64,000 nt of DNA, taken from positions 806,001 through 870,000 of the forward strand of contig CATNEN010000038.1 in the NCBI GenBank assembly GCA_950097015.1, read 5' to 3'. Under the pieces are notes generated by a model. That model did not search any database and was not told the DNA's origin. It saw only the letters and a list, made by a program, of their open reading frames with translations. Shown here piece by piece: positions 22,276 to 43,364 of this stretch. This DNA is from Macrostomum hystrix (taxonomy: Eukaryota > Platyhelminthes > Macrostomidae). Position 1 is the first letter of the stretch; each line of letters starts with the position of its first letter. The translations under genes were made by a program, and so were the position numbers.

Positions 22276-24368
22276 ATGGCTCTCAACATCATTATCAGCA
22301 GCCTGACACTGATGGGCTTGACACTTATCATTCTGACCAGCTCAACTATGATTGAGGACGAGTTCAGACTGGAGCGCTATTTAAAAACACTCAACTACAG
22401 CACCAGCATAATGCCCATCAGGAACAAGCAGAGGCATCAGGTGAGTAGCAGTTAACTAATAGGGCTGAATGTGATTTACTAGAACTAGAGCCTGAATGGA
22501 ATTGAATTTCGAATCGTAGCACGAACCCACCTAAGAAACGTAGGAAATGTATGTACTCGTACGAGCCGTAGACACGACCTAGAAAACATAGATAAAGCCG
22601 AACCAAGAAACGTACTAGCTCGCATCGTCTTCAGAAACGTAGCAAGAATCGTGTTCAGAAACGCAGCAAGAATCGTCTTCAGAAACGTAGCTAGAATCAT
22701 CTTCAGAAACGTAGCAAGAATCGTCTTCAGAAACGTAGCTAGAATCATCTTCAGAAACGTAGCTAGAATCGTGTTCAGAAACGCAGCAAGAATCGTCTTC
22801 AGAAACGTAGCTAGAATCATCTTCAGAAACGTAGCAAGAATCGACTTCAGAAACGTAGCTAGAATCATCTTCAGAAACGTAGCTAGAATCGTTTTCGGAA
22901 ACGTAGCTAGAATCATCTTCAGAAACGTAGCAAGAATCGTCTTCAGAAACGTAGCTAGAATCATCTTCAGAAACGTACGAGTAGCAAGAATCGTCTTCAG
23001 AAACGTAGCTAGAATCATCTTCAGAAACGTAGCAAGAATCGTCTTCGGAAACGTAGCAAGAATCGTCCTCTAAAGCGTAGCTCGAACCGTCTTCCGAAAC
23101 GGAGCTAAAATCGTCTTCGGAAGCGTAGTTAGAACAGTAGTTTGAGACGTAGCTAGAATCGACCAAGAAAGCGTCACAATGTCGCAATCGACCTAAAAAG
23201 CAGCTGTCCTGCTGTTTAATTTCAGCAGGTATTTTCGTTCGCCTTCCACCCGGTCAGCCTTGTGGAACTAAACGGCGCTAACCAGGTGATCAAGGTGATG
23301 GGAATGCTCAGCATTTTCTGGTTCGACGAAGTTTTAGTCTGGGATCGCGCCAAGTTTCCGGTTCACCTCCTCCGTCGCCCCTCTGAGGAAGTCTGGTACC
23401 CGAACGTGTACGTGTTCAACGGGAACAGCATTCTGAAGCCGGAGATGCCAATCGGGCTCTACCACCGGAACAGCACATTGACCATGGCCTACGCAGTCTT
23501 CAAACAGACGTTCGAGGTGAACTGCCAGATGAACATGAGCAACTTTCCCTACGACACCCAGTCCTGCCAGATCATCTTAGTCGTTGACTACGACACCGAA
23601 ACGCCGCCGAAACTTCAGCTGCGAGATCCCGAGCGAAACTATCGTGCCGCCTACCTGGAGCACAGCGAGTGGCGCCTGGCCAGCCTCCGCAGCCAGCCGG
23701 AACAGCTCTGGTTCAACTTCTCCAACGCGCATCCGGCCAGAAACATTCTAAACGCTTTCGTTGTTCGAATGGAGTTTCAGAGGCTCGGATTGTACTACAC
23801 GAGAAACATCGTCATCCCGGTCACAATGCTCACAATCCTGCAGATGCTGGTGTTTGTTATCCCGATAGAAAGCAACGAGAAAATCACATTCGGCGTGACG
23901 CTTCTGCTGGCCTTCACAATCTACATGCTGCTGTTTGAGAAGCTCATTCCCAAGGCTCCAACTGTGCCTGCCATCTTCTCATTTATCACCAGTGCTGTAG
24001 TCCTGTCGGCTGTGTCGGTGCTGCTCAGCTGCTGCGTGCTGGTCGTGTACTATCAGCAGGACGACCTTCCGATGCCTAAGGCGGTGCACTGGCTGCTGTT
24101 CGACATTCTGGCCAGACTGCTCCGTGTCCGTCTGCCGATTCAGTACCGCAGCTGCCGACCGCAGGCGGCTGGTGTTCTGGAGCTCAACGGACAGGAGCTG
24201 CTGCCGATGCAGCCGCAGCAGCAGCCACAGCCGCCCCGGGTAGATTTGAAGCCACTGCTGCGGCATCGGTGGCGACTGGCAGCTCAGGTGCTGGAGCGTC
24301 TGTTCACTGTGCTCAGCATCATCTGCGTCTGCGGCCTGCTGGGAAACTACTACAGCACTCTGCTGTGA
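22276..24368 (+). CDS. Cys-loop ligand-gated ion channel subunit 1 (2 exons: 22276-22440, 23226-24368)
   Basis: Predicted 435-aa pentameric-channel subunit. Exon 1 encodes a signal peptide (residues about 1-24) and the start of the ligand-binding domain, and ends CAG|GTGAGT. Exon 2 starts after TTTCAG at 23226 (23229 also possible). The Cys-loop is C155 to C169 with exactly 13 residues between and an F-P-Y-D core. Four membrane helices follow: M1 about 249-268, M2 274-291, M3 303-330, M4 412-430. M2 starts NEKITFG, keeping the Glu-Lys pair at the intracellular mouth typical of cation channels. Adjacent Cys residues of nicotinic alpha subunits are absent from the loop C region, so it would be a non-alpha or divergent subunit. 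The M3-M4 loop is short with a Gln-rich part. The ligand cannot be told. Intron 1 holds a 24-bp minisatellite. It has a tandem paralogue at 25.1 kb. Confidence 0.88.
22625..23115. repeat. 24-bp minisatellite inside intron 1 of Cys-loop subunit 1
   Basis: About 20 copies of AGAATCRTCTTCAGAAACGT plus AGCW. The 24-bp unit keeps frames open in both directions, which produces long but spurious ORFs. Confidence 0.9.
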
Positions 24369-24690
24369 CTGCGCTGTGACTGTGCTGCTGTGACTGTACT
24401 GTGGACTGTGCCGTGACTGTACTGTGTGGCTGTGCTGTGTCTGTGATGCGACTGTGATGCTGTGATTGTGATGGGACTGCACTGCTGTTACTGTGATGCG
24501 ACTCTGCTGTGTCTGTGATGTGATAGTGCTGTGACTGTCCTGTGGCTGTCTTATTCATGTGCAGTGACTGTGACGTGACTGTTCTGTGACTGTGTTATTA
24601 CTGTGCAGTGACTGTGACGTGACTGTTCTGTGACTGTGTTATTACTGTGCAGTGACTGTGCCGTGAATGTGCTGTGACTGTTACTACCTT
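24369..24690. repeat. degenerate TGTGACTG-type repeat
   Basis: Directly after the stop of Cys-loop subunit 1 the sequence is made of TGTGACTGTGCTG-like words. It includes three tandem copies (one partial) of a 47-bp unit near 24555-24670. It could lie in the 3' UTR. From 24700 to 25090 I see nothing else. Confidence 0.65.
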
Positions 24691-25100
24691 GGTGGTTCGG
24701 TGGTTCATGAGCTTCTTGACGGCAAATGTACATATATGCTTCATTTCAGCATGACTTTCCGATCTAAAAAGTAACGCATGAGAATATTTTAATGCAGGCT
24801 TATCACTAAATCCACATGTCCATGTGTTTAACACTTTTATCACGACTAATGAAACCAATTTGTATTATCTGGTCATGTTAGAGACTACTGGTGAACGGAA
24901 ATGTCATTAAAAAGGCACATATTTCTTCCGGCTTGTGTACTGTTCTTACGAGCTATTTAATGATAAAATATTACGCTATGTTTGTCTAGCTTTCTTTAGT
25001 TTTATTGGATTTTATTGGATTTTATTTTACCTCACTAAATTAGACTACTTCCAGAAGTCTAATTTCTGCAACTAAAAAATCCCTTAAAAACTTTCAGCAT

Positions 25101-26288
25101 ATGGAGCTTCTGCAAAGCTGCCTCATCACATTGCTCCTGACTGCCGCCTTGGCGATAACCGCAGTCGCCGACTCACTGGCAGCGGACCTAGAGCATCACC
25201 TTGATGACCAGTGCGCTAGCAGCAATATCTGGCCACTGCGCAGCGACTGGAGCAACACTGACTGGCCCGTGGACATTGACTTCACCCCGCTGGCTCTCGT
25301 GCAGCTGGACTCCACCACCCAGTCGCTGAGGCTTCTAGCTTCTCTGCGCATCGAGTGGCTGGATGAAGTGCACGTGTGGAGTCTGGACAGGTTTCCGCGC
25401 CGATTGGCTTACCGACGCCCGTCCAAGCTCTGGCATCCGACCGTGCTGCTGCACAACGCCTTGGAAAGCTCCGGCGGACTGCTCAAGCCACAGGGCTCGA
25501 TTCTGCTCAGCCACGAAGACTCGAATCGAACTCGGGCAGTCATGAAATTCCAACGGGTTTTCGAAGTCGGCTGCCTGGCCGACATTCGCAGATTTCCGCG
25601 CGACACCCAGTCCTGCGGTCTGACCTTCATCATCCTGGACGCCCCGCCCAACGCCTCGGCGACCAGCCGGCACCCGGTGTCCACCTCGGGCTACGTGCCG
25701 CACAGCGAATGGGAGCTGCGCAACGCCAGCACTCGCTCGGCCATGATTTCCATGCCGGGCTTCCACGAAGACTTTCCCGTGCTCACCGTTGAGCTGCAGT
25801 TTCAACGCTATGGGGACTTTTACCAGCGCAACCTTGTGCTGCCCGTGTGCGTGCTGACGGTGCTGCACGTTGTGGTGTTTGCCATGCCCGCCCAGCCGAG
25901 CCGCAAGCTGGCCCTGGGCAGCAGCATCATGCTCGGCTTCATCCTCTACCTGCTGCTGTTTGACCAGATCATTCCCAAGTCGCAGCATTTGCCTTCCATT
26001 TTCTTCGCCTTCCACGCCGCCCTCATAATCTCCGTGGTCTCCATCGTTCTGGCAGCCTGTGTGCTCATAATGCACTACCGGAGGGGCCACGCCCCGCCCC
26101 GCTGGCTGCAGCTGCTGCTGCTGCACCTTCTCGGCGGCTGCCTTCTCCTGCCTGTCGAGCGAACGCCTCGGAACGCCATGCCGCGTCAGCTGTGGCGAGC
26201 TGCGGCCCGTGTGTCGGACCGGGCGCTGACCATTGTGGCGATAGCCATTACCACAGCCTGCCTGATCAACTTCGTGGGCTACAGCTGA
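25101..26288 (+). CDS. Cys-loop ligand-gated ion channel subunit 2 (tandem paralogue)
   Basis: Single-exon 395-aa ORF with signal peptide (about 1-23), extracellular domain with the Cys-loop C158-C172 (13 residues between, F-P-R-D core), and helices M1 about 244-262, M2 267-287, M3 298-325 and M4 near the C-terminus (about 370-393). It shares layout and many residues with the gene 0.7 kb upstream, which points to tandem duplication. The M2 mouth differs: it reads P-S-R-K-L-A-L-G, so the Glu usual at position -1' of cation channels is replaced by Arg. Selectivity may therefore differ, which is inference only. The loop C region has no adjacent Cys pair. The ATG is three bases after a CTTTCAG acceptor-like site, so the mRNA may be trans-spliced or have a non-coding first exon. 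Confidence 0.88.
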   Translation: MELLQSCLITLLLTAALAITAVADSLAADLEHHLDDQCASSNIWPLRSDWSNTDWPVDIDFTPLALVQLDSTTQSLRLLASLRIEWLDEVHVWSLDRFPRRLAYRRPSKLWHPTVLLHNALESSGGLLKPQGSILLSHEDSNRTRAVMKFQRVFEVGCLADIRRFPRDTQSCGLTFIILDAPPNASATSRHPVSTSGYVPHSEWELRNASTRSAMISMPGFHEDFPVLTVELQFQRYGDFYQRNLVLPVCVLTVLHVVVFAMPAQPSRKLALGSSIMLGFILYLLLFDQIIPKSQHLPSIFFAFHAALIISVVSIVLAACVLIMHYRRGHAPPRWLQLLLLHLLGGCLLLPVERTPRNAMPRQLWRAAARVSDRALTIVAIAITTACLINFVGYS

Positions 26289-26784
26289 CCCATTGTGCTC
26301 CCTGCCTGAGCACACAGTCAGATGGCATGTACATCTGCATTAGAATTGGTTACTATTCTACCACTTTACCACTCGACTGCATCATATTTTCATAGTTTTG
26401 TTCTGTAACATTTAGCCATATCGGGGTCAAATCTTCGTACTTGCGATTACGGAGGTTTCATGGCTCGTAAAATAGTAGCAGCAACCAAAAAACCTCGTAA
26501 AAATTTACATGGCATTCAACCACAGTTCTTCCCTAACTAGCATCCGGCCAAGAACAGTGCCAGCGTTTTTGTGCAGAATTTGCGGTGACCACAATGAACC
26601 GCGACTTCTGAATTCCGAAATTTTTCTGTTTTTTTTTAAACTAAATTGCACGTGAAGTTGAACATATTCCCGCAACATTATATGCCCAGCGGGCCAAAGT
26701 GAGAAAAAATATTCGTGTCTTATCTGATCATCTCTCTCCCGTGACCCTGTCCCGTCTAATCTGAGGTGATACGCATCCATAGCA

Positions 26785-27262
26785 ATAGATGAGCCACGGG
26801 ATAGATCAGAGACGGGAGAGATGAGTCACGGGATAGATCAGAGACGGGAGAGATGAGTCACGGGATAGATCAGAGACGGGAGAGATGAGTCACGGGATAG
26901 ATCAGAGACGGGAGAGATGAGTCACGGGATAGATCAGAGACGGGAGAGATGAGACGAGAGAAATGAGACAGGGGAGTGATGAGACACGGGATAGATCAGA
27001 GACGGGAGAGATGAGACGAGAGAAATGAGACAGGGGAGAGATGAGACAGGGGAGAGATGAGACAGGGGAGAGATAAGACAGGGGAGAGATGAGACAGGGG
27101 AGAGATGAGACAGGGGAGATGAGACAGGGGAGAGATGAGACAGGGGAGAGATGAGGCAGGGGAGAGATAAGACAGGGGAGAGATGAGACAGGGGAGAGAT
27201 GAGACAGGGGAGAGATGAGGCAGGGGAGAGATAAGACAGGGTACAGATGAGACAGGGTACAG
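26785..27262. repeat. 16-bp/32-bp minisatellite (family shared with 28.6 and 43.5 kb)
   Basis: Left part: a 32-bp unit (GAGATGAGTCACGGGATAGA then TCAGAGACGGGA). Right part: a 16-bp unit GAGATGAGACAGGGGA. The 16-bp form equals the array in the last intron of IQCA1, and its reverse complement is close to the array inside the hAT element. The flanks, 26290-26785 and 27262-28100, hold no gene I can support. Confidence 0.9.
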
Positions 27263-28100
27263 ATGAGACGCTGAAGAGTTAGGACGGGTTTTGGCAACCG
27301 TTCGAATCAGTTTCTAGTCAATTTTTTGTACTTAAAAATGTATAAATACTTATAAATGACAAACTAAACTAATATCGCCTGACCTGCGTAGAAAAAAAGA
27401 GTTTTTCGGGGGAATAAGCGCAATTTTCTGAAGGCTGCGAGGCCATCTACCATCAAGGGTATAGTTAAAGATGACTAACTGTTCACCAGAGGGTTGCAAA
27501 AGTCTAACAAAAATGTGGCGTGTTTTGTGAAGCACTGGACAATGGCATGTAGCAAATTGTTTGGCTTAAAACTCGAATTTCTCTGCTTCTCCGTAACGGC
27601 GTGAAAATTGTAATTCTGCGGAGGGCGTGCTGACAAAAGTTCCATAAAAAGGCCTTTCATCTATAGAAATTCTTAAGATCAGTAAAACAAATAAAATTTG
27701 TAGACATTTTTCTGACAAGAACTCTTAACTTTGGGTTAAAACTCCAGATTTCTCGGTCAAAAGTCAGAAGCCCGACCCATTTTACAGCTGTTAGAACTAA
27801 TTAAGTTTCTTAACTACGAGTTTCGTAACTTCCGACCATGCTCCAGTCTGTAGCCACGATATAGTTTTTAAATTTCTCAATGCACTCGAGAATCGCGTGA
27901 TAGTTTGTGAAGGAAAATAAAAAACCAAGGCGCGTCACTGGAACTGCTTGGCTGAAGGTCATCATTTAGTCACGTGATCGGGGTTCTCGCGGTGAAATAA
28001 AAAAAGCAATTACGAGCTAGATCGACCGCAAGATAAGAAAAGATCAATTTAAATCAAATTGAGTTAAACAAAACATCTTTAGCGACGTCCTTCCAGTTTG

Positions 28101-38362
<10,262 letters not shown>

Positions 38363-39726
38363 TTGATGTGATGACTAACTAGGGAACCGTAAAGTATTTT
38401 TCCTCACGGTAAAAAATAATTATTTAATAACATTAAAACTTGGTTTCACTATCACATAGCAACAATACCCAATAAATAATAAACAATAAACAATACCCTA
38501 AAAAAAGAAGCTTTCTCAAATTGCTTGCTGTTAGTTTTTTAACAATATGTTAGTGCTTTTTAAAATTATTGATTAGGTTTGTTACACCCAATATCTAAAA
38601 CTTTTGGCGGCTTTACGATTAAAAAAAATGGATTGTATGAACAATAAAAAGCAGGTAGCGCATATGTGAAATAAAAGATGTAGTAGCAATAGCGATCTGT
38701 AGATAATGTTCCCATCATGAATCTGCAGCTTTAGTCGTCCCTAGATAAATATTTTTGTGTACAGGAAAGCAAACTCCTTTTGTACAGTTCATAAAAAACT
38801 GTAATTTGTATTAATTTGGCTCGAAATTTGTATCTCAACTTAACAGTTGTGTGGCCCCTCGATCCTAATTGTTGAATTGCACCTAGCTGTTTCTCCTTAC
38901 AGCGATTGTTTTCCTGATGGGTTCAATTTATCAGCAGCGCAGCAGGGCAATGGCGAATACAATTGTGGGTACAACAAATAACCAGCCATTTTACAAGTGA
39001 CCAAGCTTCATAAATTGCTTTGTAAATCGCGAATAAGTAAGCCTGAAGCTGTCCTGCCCTGCTGCAGTTCGTTTTCCAGGTTGAAATTTCATGCCCCCCA
39101 CGTAGGCTTTTCTAATTGATCTAATCGTGACGCCCCGCCTGCAACTTAGGGCACTCACAGAGCTCGGTGTGCGGAGCAGGTCGCATTGCGTTGAAAACTG
39201 GTCTCTGGTCTTTCTCAGCTCTTCCATTTCCAGGGTAGCGATCAGTATGGGGTAGAGCGCACACAGGAGAACAATAGCCCGACTAGTGCTTTTAATGTCT
39301 GTGTAAATATTGTGTGTGCTGGGCAGTTATAATGACTGAGCACAGTAAGTACTGCATGAGAAGAAGCCGGCCCAGCCTCAGTCTTCTCTTATTTTCTATG
39401 CTTGACGACATCTCGCCCAACGGCCCCTGAGGCTGTTGCCTATCAGTGTACAGGGGAAAGAATTTGAGACTCGTGCACAAGCCTGCGCACGGCTCAGCAA
39501 CGGCAGCGATGTGTGTACATCGTTTCGACTCAGAAAAACGAATAAAACAAAAGCGACACAAAAACACGAGCGAGAACCTTAGGCGAAGAAAACTTGGCTG
39601 ATATTTATGAGCCTTTTTGATAAATGCAGTAAGGTCTCAAAATAGCGCAACGCTGTCCGCTCTATCAGGGTGTGACAAAACTAAGCCCTAAACCTAAACT
39701 TCTTAAATTGGCTTCGGTCGACAAAA

Positions 39727-41890
39727 ATGGAAGTTCAGCAGCAGCAGCAGCAGCAGCAGCCAGTCCAGACTATGGAAGAGGAGGCTGCCACTCAGCAGGC
39801 AGCAGCTGCAACAGTGAAGCCACCGATGTTCTCAGAGGGCTCACCCGGCGGCAGCACCTTCAGTAGCCTCGAAAGCCTGGCCGACATGACTCTCTGCCCG
39901 GTGCATTGCGGCCGGCTGAGCCGTCCGAAGCTGCTGCCATGCGGCCACGTCTTCTGCCAGTCCTGCTTGGACAAATGGTCCGAAAAGCAGAGCGCCGGAC
40001 AGGTCATCGAGTGCCCGATGTGCCGCCGGACAGTGACCCGGCCGCAAGAGGGTGCCGCCGGTCTGCCCACCTCGCGCGCTCACCAGGCCATCCTGGATTA
40101 TCTCGTCAGTCACACAGCGCGCCAGCAGCAAAAGCGTCAGGAGTCGCAGTCTGAGCAGAGTCGATATCGACGGAAACGCAGTCTTGAGATGCGGCAGGAT
40201 CTGCTAACGCAGCTGAGTGAAGACTTGCTTTGTCGGGCGGAGGCCGAGAGCTCCGCTGCGTCTGCGTTGGATCTTGCCGAACTGGCTGGCGTTCGGGACA
40301 ACCTCAGCAGCGTCTTGCAAAGATTGGAAGTGTCAGCGGCTACGGAGAATGTTGTGGCCGAGGAAGGCGACTCTGATGATGACAGCGAAAGCGACGAGGA
40401 TAACGAATTCGAGGAGGACGAAGAGGTGCAAGCAGGTAGAGGCCCAGCCGTGGCGGCATCTCAGACAGCAACCGTGTCACGGATGGCGACCACAGGTAGG
40501 ACGGCGGCTGAGTCAGTTGCGGCGGCCGCCGCAGACACATTCACAGCCACCCAGCGTGAGATGCACCGCTTGAGCAGGTACCGAGTGCATGAGCTGTTTC
40601 TGACAGCCTCGGCAGACCTGCTTGCTGAGGGGATCGCGGGAGCAGGCCGCATACGCTTAGATCCAGACGGTCGCGGCCGTCGAGGCGCGCCAGTAGTCAT
40701 TGTGCTGACCGAGAATTCAAGGCAGCTGTTGCTGGTCACCCAACAGTCCGGCGACCGCGGACGCTCACGACCTACGCCTCTCAACATCGACTGGCAGAGC
40801 GGAGACCCGGCAAGTCAACTGCACAGCATTCGAGTGGTCAGCATGCAGGCGTCTAGAGGTGCTGTCTACCTGACAGGTTGGCGCGGATGCACGTGAGTTC
40901 CAGTTTAGAGACCAGCTGTCACAGCGCCATTTTGTGGAAGAGCACATCAGTCGTTTAACAGTAGAAAGACCACGCTATCCCCCCTGGGGAAAGATCAGTT
41001 GGTATTCAACAAACCCACTGCCTACTTCACAATTGCTCCCTAACCGAATGACCGCCAGAAACGTGATTCTTCGTGATTCTTGCCACCAGAAACTCCGACG
41101 AGAATCGTTGAATATCTCGACGATGCCGATGTTTTGTGATTCTGGAATAGGATAGAGCAGAAATTTTATGCCGTGTTCTGGATTTTATGGCGATTGGTTG
41201 AATATTTTGAGAGATACAGAAAAATTAAAAATGCTGCTTATGACCTTTCCGTCCAGATCGCTTCTGGCCATCGTCAGCATCGAAGATGGATTGGTGCTTC
41301 GCTGCCACACCCGCGTGGAGCCGACGGAGTCGTTAGCCGCGGAAGGATTCGGTGGCTTCCACGTTGAATCGCCAGAAGGTGGCGGCGGTGTGGTGGCAGC
41401 GCAACCAGGCAAACGGCGAGTCGAGTTCTTCGGCGACGACCTGCACCCCACCGGGCACTGGCTGGTGTTCGATCGACTGAAGCCTCGCTTTGTGGCCTGG
41501 GCGCGGCAGGTCGGAACCCTCTGGGTCTCCTGCCCGGACGAGAGGCTCGTCCTAGCGGTCAACGACAGGACCGGCGTCTTTCGGAAGCTCTCCACCGGTG
41601 ACATCTTTCAGTCACCGCCGCGGCACATTGTCGCCTCGGTGGCCGACGATGGCGAGTGTCGCGTTTTGCTGGCCGACAGTCAGCAGGGCCGACTGTTTTG
41701 GATTCGCAAACGGCGCAAGTACATCTTCCTTCAGCGACTGCAGCTGCCCAGAGAGCTGCCCCCAGTAACGGGACTGTCCTCAACTGACAATGGCCGGTTG
41801 CTGGTGACGTCAAGGGATCGAATCTTCTGCATGAAACCGGCTCGGGGCGCCTCTGCCAGCCGGCGAAGGCTTCGTTGCGAAATTCTGTGA
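39727..41890 (+). CDS. RING-finger protein with acidic linker and propeller-like C-terminus (2 exons: 39727-40892, 41257-41890)
   Basis: Predicted 599 aa. A poly-Gln start (residues 4-11) is followed by a RING finger at about 57-99: C57, then C72, H74, C77, C80, C96 and C99, ending CPMCRR. The second ligand is either H60 or C61 (CPVHCG), an unusual spacing. Then comes a basic helical part (about 125-190), an acidic run (about 213-237), and a C-terminal region with beta-strand repeats (LLAIVSIEDG, LWVSCPDERLVLAV, CRVLLADSQQGRLFWI, GRLLVTSRDRIFCM). The C-terminal region resembles the propeller of TRIM-NHL-type proteins without clear NHL repeats. RING proteins of this layout act as E3 ubiquitin ligases; the substrate is unknown. 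Exon 1 ends TGCAC|GTGAGT and exon 2 starts CCGTCCAG|A, in phase. The intron is mostly mobile-element DNA. The gene is divergent from IQCA1. Confidence 0.85.
40959..41235 (+). mobile_element. MITE-family fragment filling the RING-gene intron
   Basis: Starts at TTAA|CAGTAGAAAGACCA and contains GAATCGTTGAATATCTCGAC and GGCGATTGGTTGAATATTTT, words shared with 15.2-15.5, 31.8, 35.6-35.9, 58.5 and 63.5 kb. A matching right terminus is not found. Confidence 0.55.
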
Positions 41891-41938
41891 CATTTCACAG
41901 GTCAAAAAATGAAGCTGTTTGGGCTGACGCAATCATTG

Positions 41939-41944
41939 AATAAA
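41939..41944 (+). promoter_or_regulatory. polyadenylation signal AATAAA of the RING gene
   Basis: AATAAA 49 bases after the stop codon, followed by a GT-rich CATTGTGAGG stretch. Position and context fit a 3' end. Confidence 0.6.
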
Positions 41945-42562
41945 TATCCCCCGCATTGTGAGGACAGATGAGCACAGCTGGAGGCAAACTTAGATTTTTC
42001 TGCGTTTTTTCGACCTAGTTTTAGAATGTAAAGCTGCACAAATTCCTACTTCTAACAGTATTTCATGCACGCATTGCGCACATATCAACGCTTTATTGCT
42101 TGTACGCTCGTACTGCCTTTTTAGACTTTGCAGAATCTGATCTTCTCTGAGCAATAGACAGAACTGAATGTCATGATTTCAGTGTGAATTCAAAGTCTCT
42201 CCAGACTTCCTTCTGTCATTTTATCCGTGTCTTTGATATTTTAACTTGAAAACGTGCGGCACAAAAGTGTGCTTGTGGTAGCCTCTCTGCTGTGTACAGA
42301 ACTTTATGGGAAAAATATAGAAAAAAACGATTTTGGATTTTATTGGATACTGTAAGGAGTAAAAAAATTACATTAGCTATATACCTGCTCATGCTGCAAC
42401 TTTGTAGTATAAATGCAATTATATTATTTTATATAATACAGTACACAAGCTATTTTTGTAATCAACTCCGCTGTGACAATATCAGGGCCGAATTCAAATT
42501 GATACAGTGATTGAAACTTGCTCGCAATCTTCTTTTAAGATTTCTTTTTTGATTTTGAAAGA

Positions 42563-42885
42563 GGTTGTAGCCTAGTGGTTAGAGCGTCGGACTCACGACT
42601 TGAAGGTCGGGGGTTCGATTCCCGACTCCACTGGAACAATTTGTGTCCTTTAGCAAGACACTTAACTCTGCATTGCTTCAGTTCACCCAGCTGCTAAATG
42701 GGTACCAACATCAGCTAGGATAATTGAAGGTGGGTGTGGCGTCCCCCCCAGTCCATGGACTGAACAGCCGTACGCAGCCTTCAGATGCGCCGCGCATTAG
42801 CTGCGGCTGTGCTGTCGGCTGCACATCTGACCCAATTGGGGCAGGTGTAATCAATTATTATTATATTATAATTACAATTATTAAT
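42563..42885 (+). mobile_element. SINE-1, best full copy
   Basis: tRNA-derived SINE. Box-A-like TAGCCTAGTGGTTAGAGCG, box-B-like GGGTTCGATTCC, a body with GTCCTTTAGCAAGACACTTA, CAGTTCACCCAGCTGCTAAA, GGTGGGTGTGGCGTCC, CAGTCCATGGACTGAACAG and AGCTGCGGCTGTGCTG, and a tail GTGTAATCAA followed by (TTA)n. The folded head is not a tRNA gene. The rest of 41945-43356 has no gene I can support. Confidence 0.88.
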
Positions 42886-43364
42886 TATTTTTGATTAAGA
42901 GTATATGGTGTCAGTGTGAACAACGCTCTTTATTTTACGAGCGTATTGTGAGTCTAAAAAACATGCATTTTTGTTAAAAATTGCGTAGCGAGACCCACGA
43001 AGACTTTCGAACTTGACTTTGAAAGCAGAAGTACAGTCCAAGGTACAGGAGCTGGTTTACTCATAAGTAACCAGCATTAGACTGTAGTTAAGCTCATTAA
43101 AACACACAACACCCCTGGTATTTTCAAGCTCTTGGCTTTAAATCGTATTCGCATTTCAAACTCAGAGCAACACACGTCATCTAACAAAAGTGCTGCGCAA
43201 ATACAAAAAACTTTTTTTACTAAAATGGAAATTCATCCATTGTGCAATAGGTACCATCAAAAGTTATTTATTGTGGAATTAATGGGACAAGTCATCGTAG
43301 GAATACAATACATCCTAATAGCTGGAGTAATAACGAACATAAAAGTTATGATTATGTCCTAAAA

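Noticed and set aside
22485-23187. ORFs of 140-190 aa on both strands in the 24-bp array
   Set aside because: The array is inside an intron of the Cys-loop gene and the frames are by-products of unit length.
25335-26315. 326-aa minus-strand ORF
   Set aside because: It is the antisense shadow of the GC-rich Cys-loop subunit 2 gene; composition is His/Gln/Gly-rich without any family feature.
39155-39227. Alternative first exon of IQCA1
   Set aside because: Good ATG and donor, but it ends in phase 0 while exon 2 needs two bases from the previous exon; the 38352-38362 exon fits phase and the conserved N-terminus.
42570-42640. tRNA gene
   Set aside because: Box A and B words are present but the sequence continues into a SINE body repeated elsewhere; it is a tRNA-derived SINE head. 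The same applies to 47.92, 55.2 and 60.53 kb.
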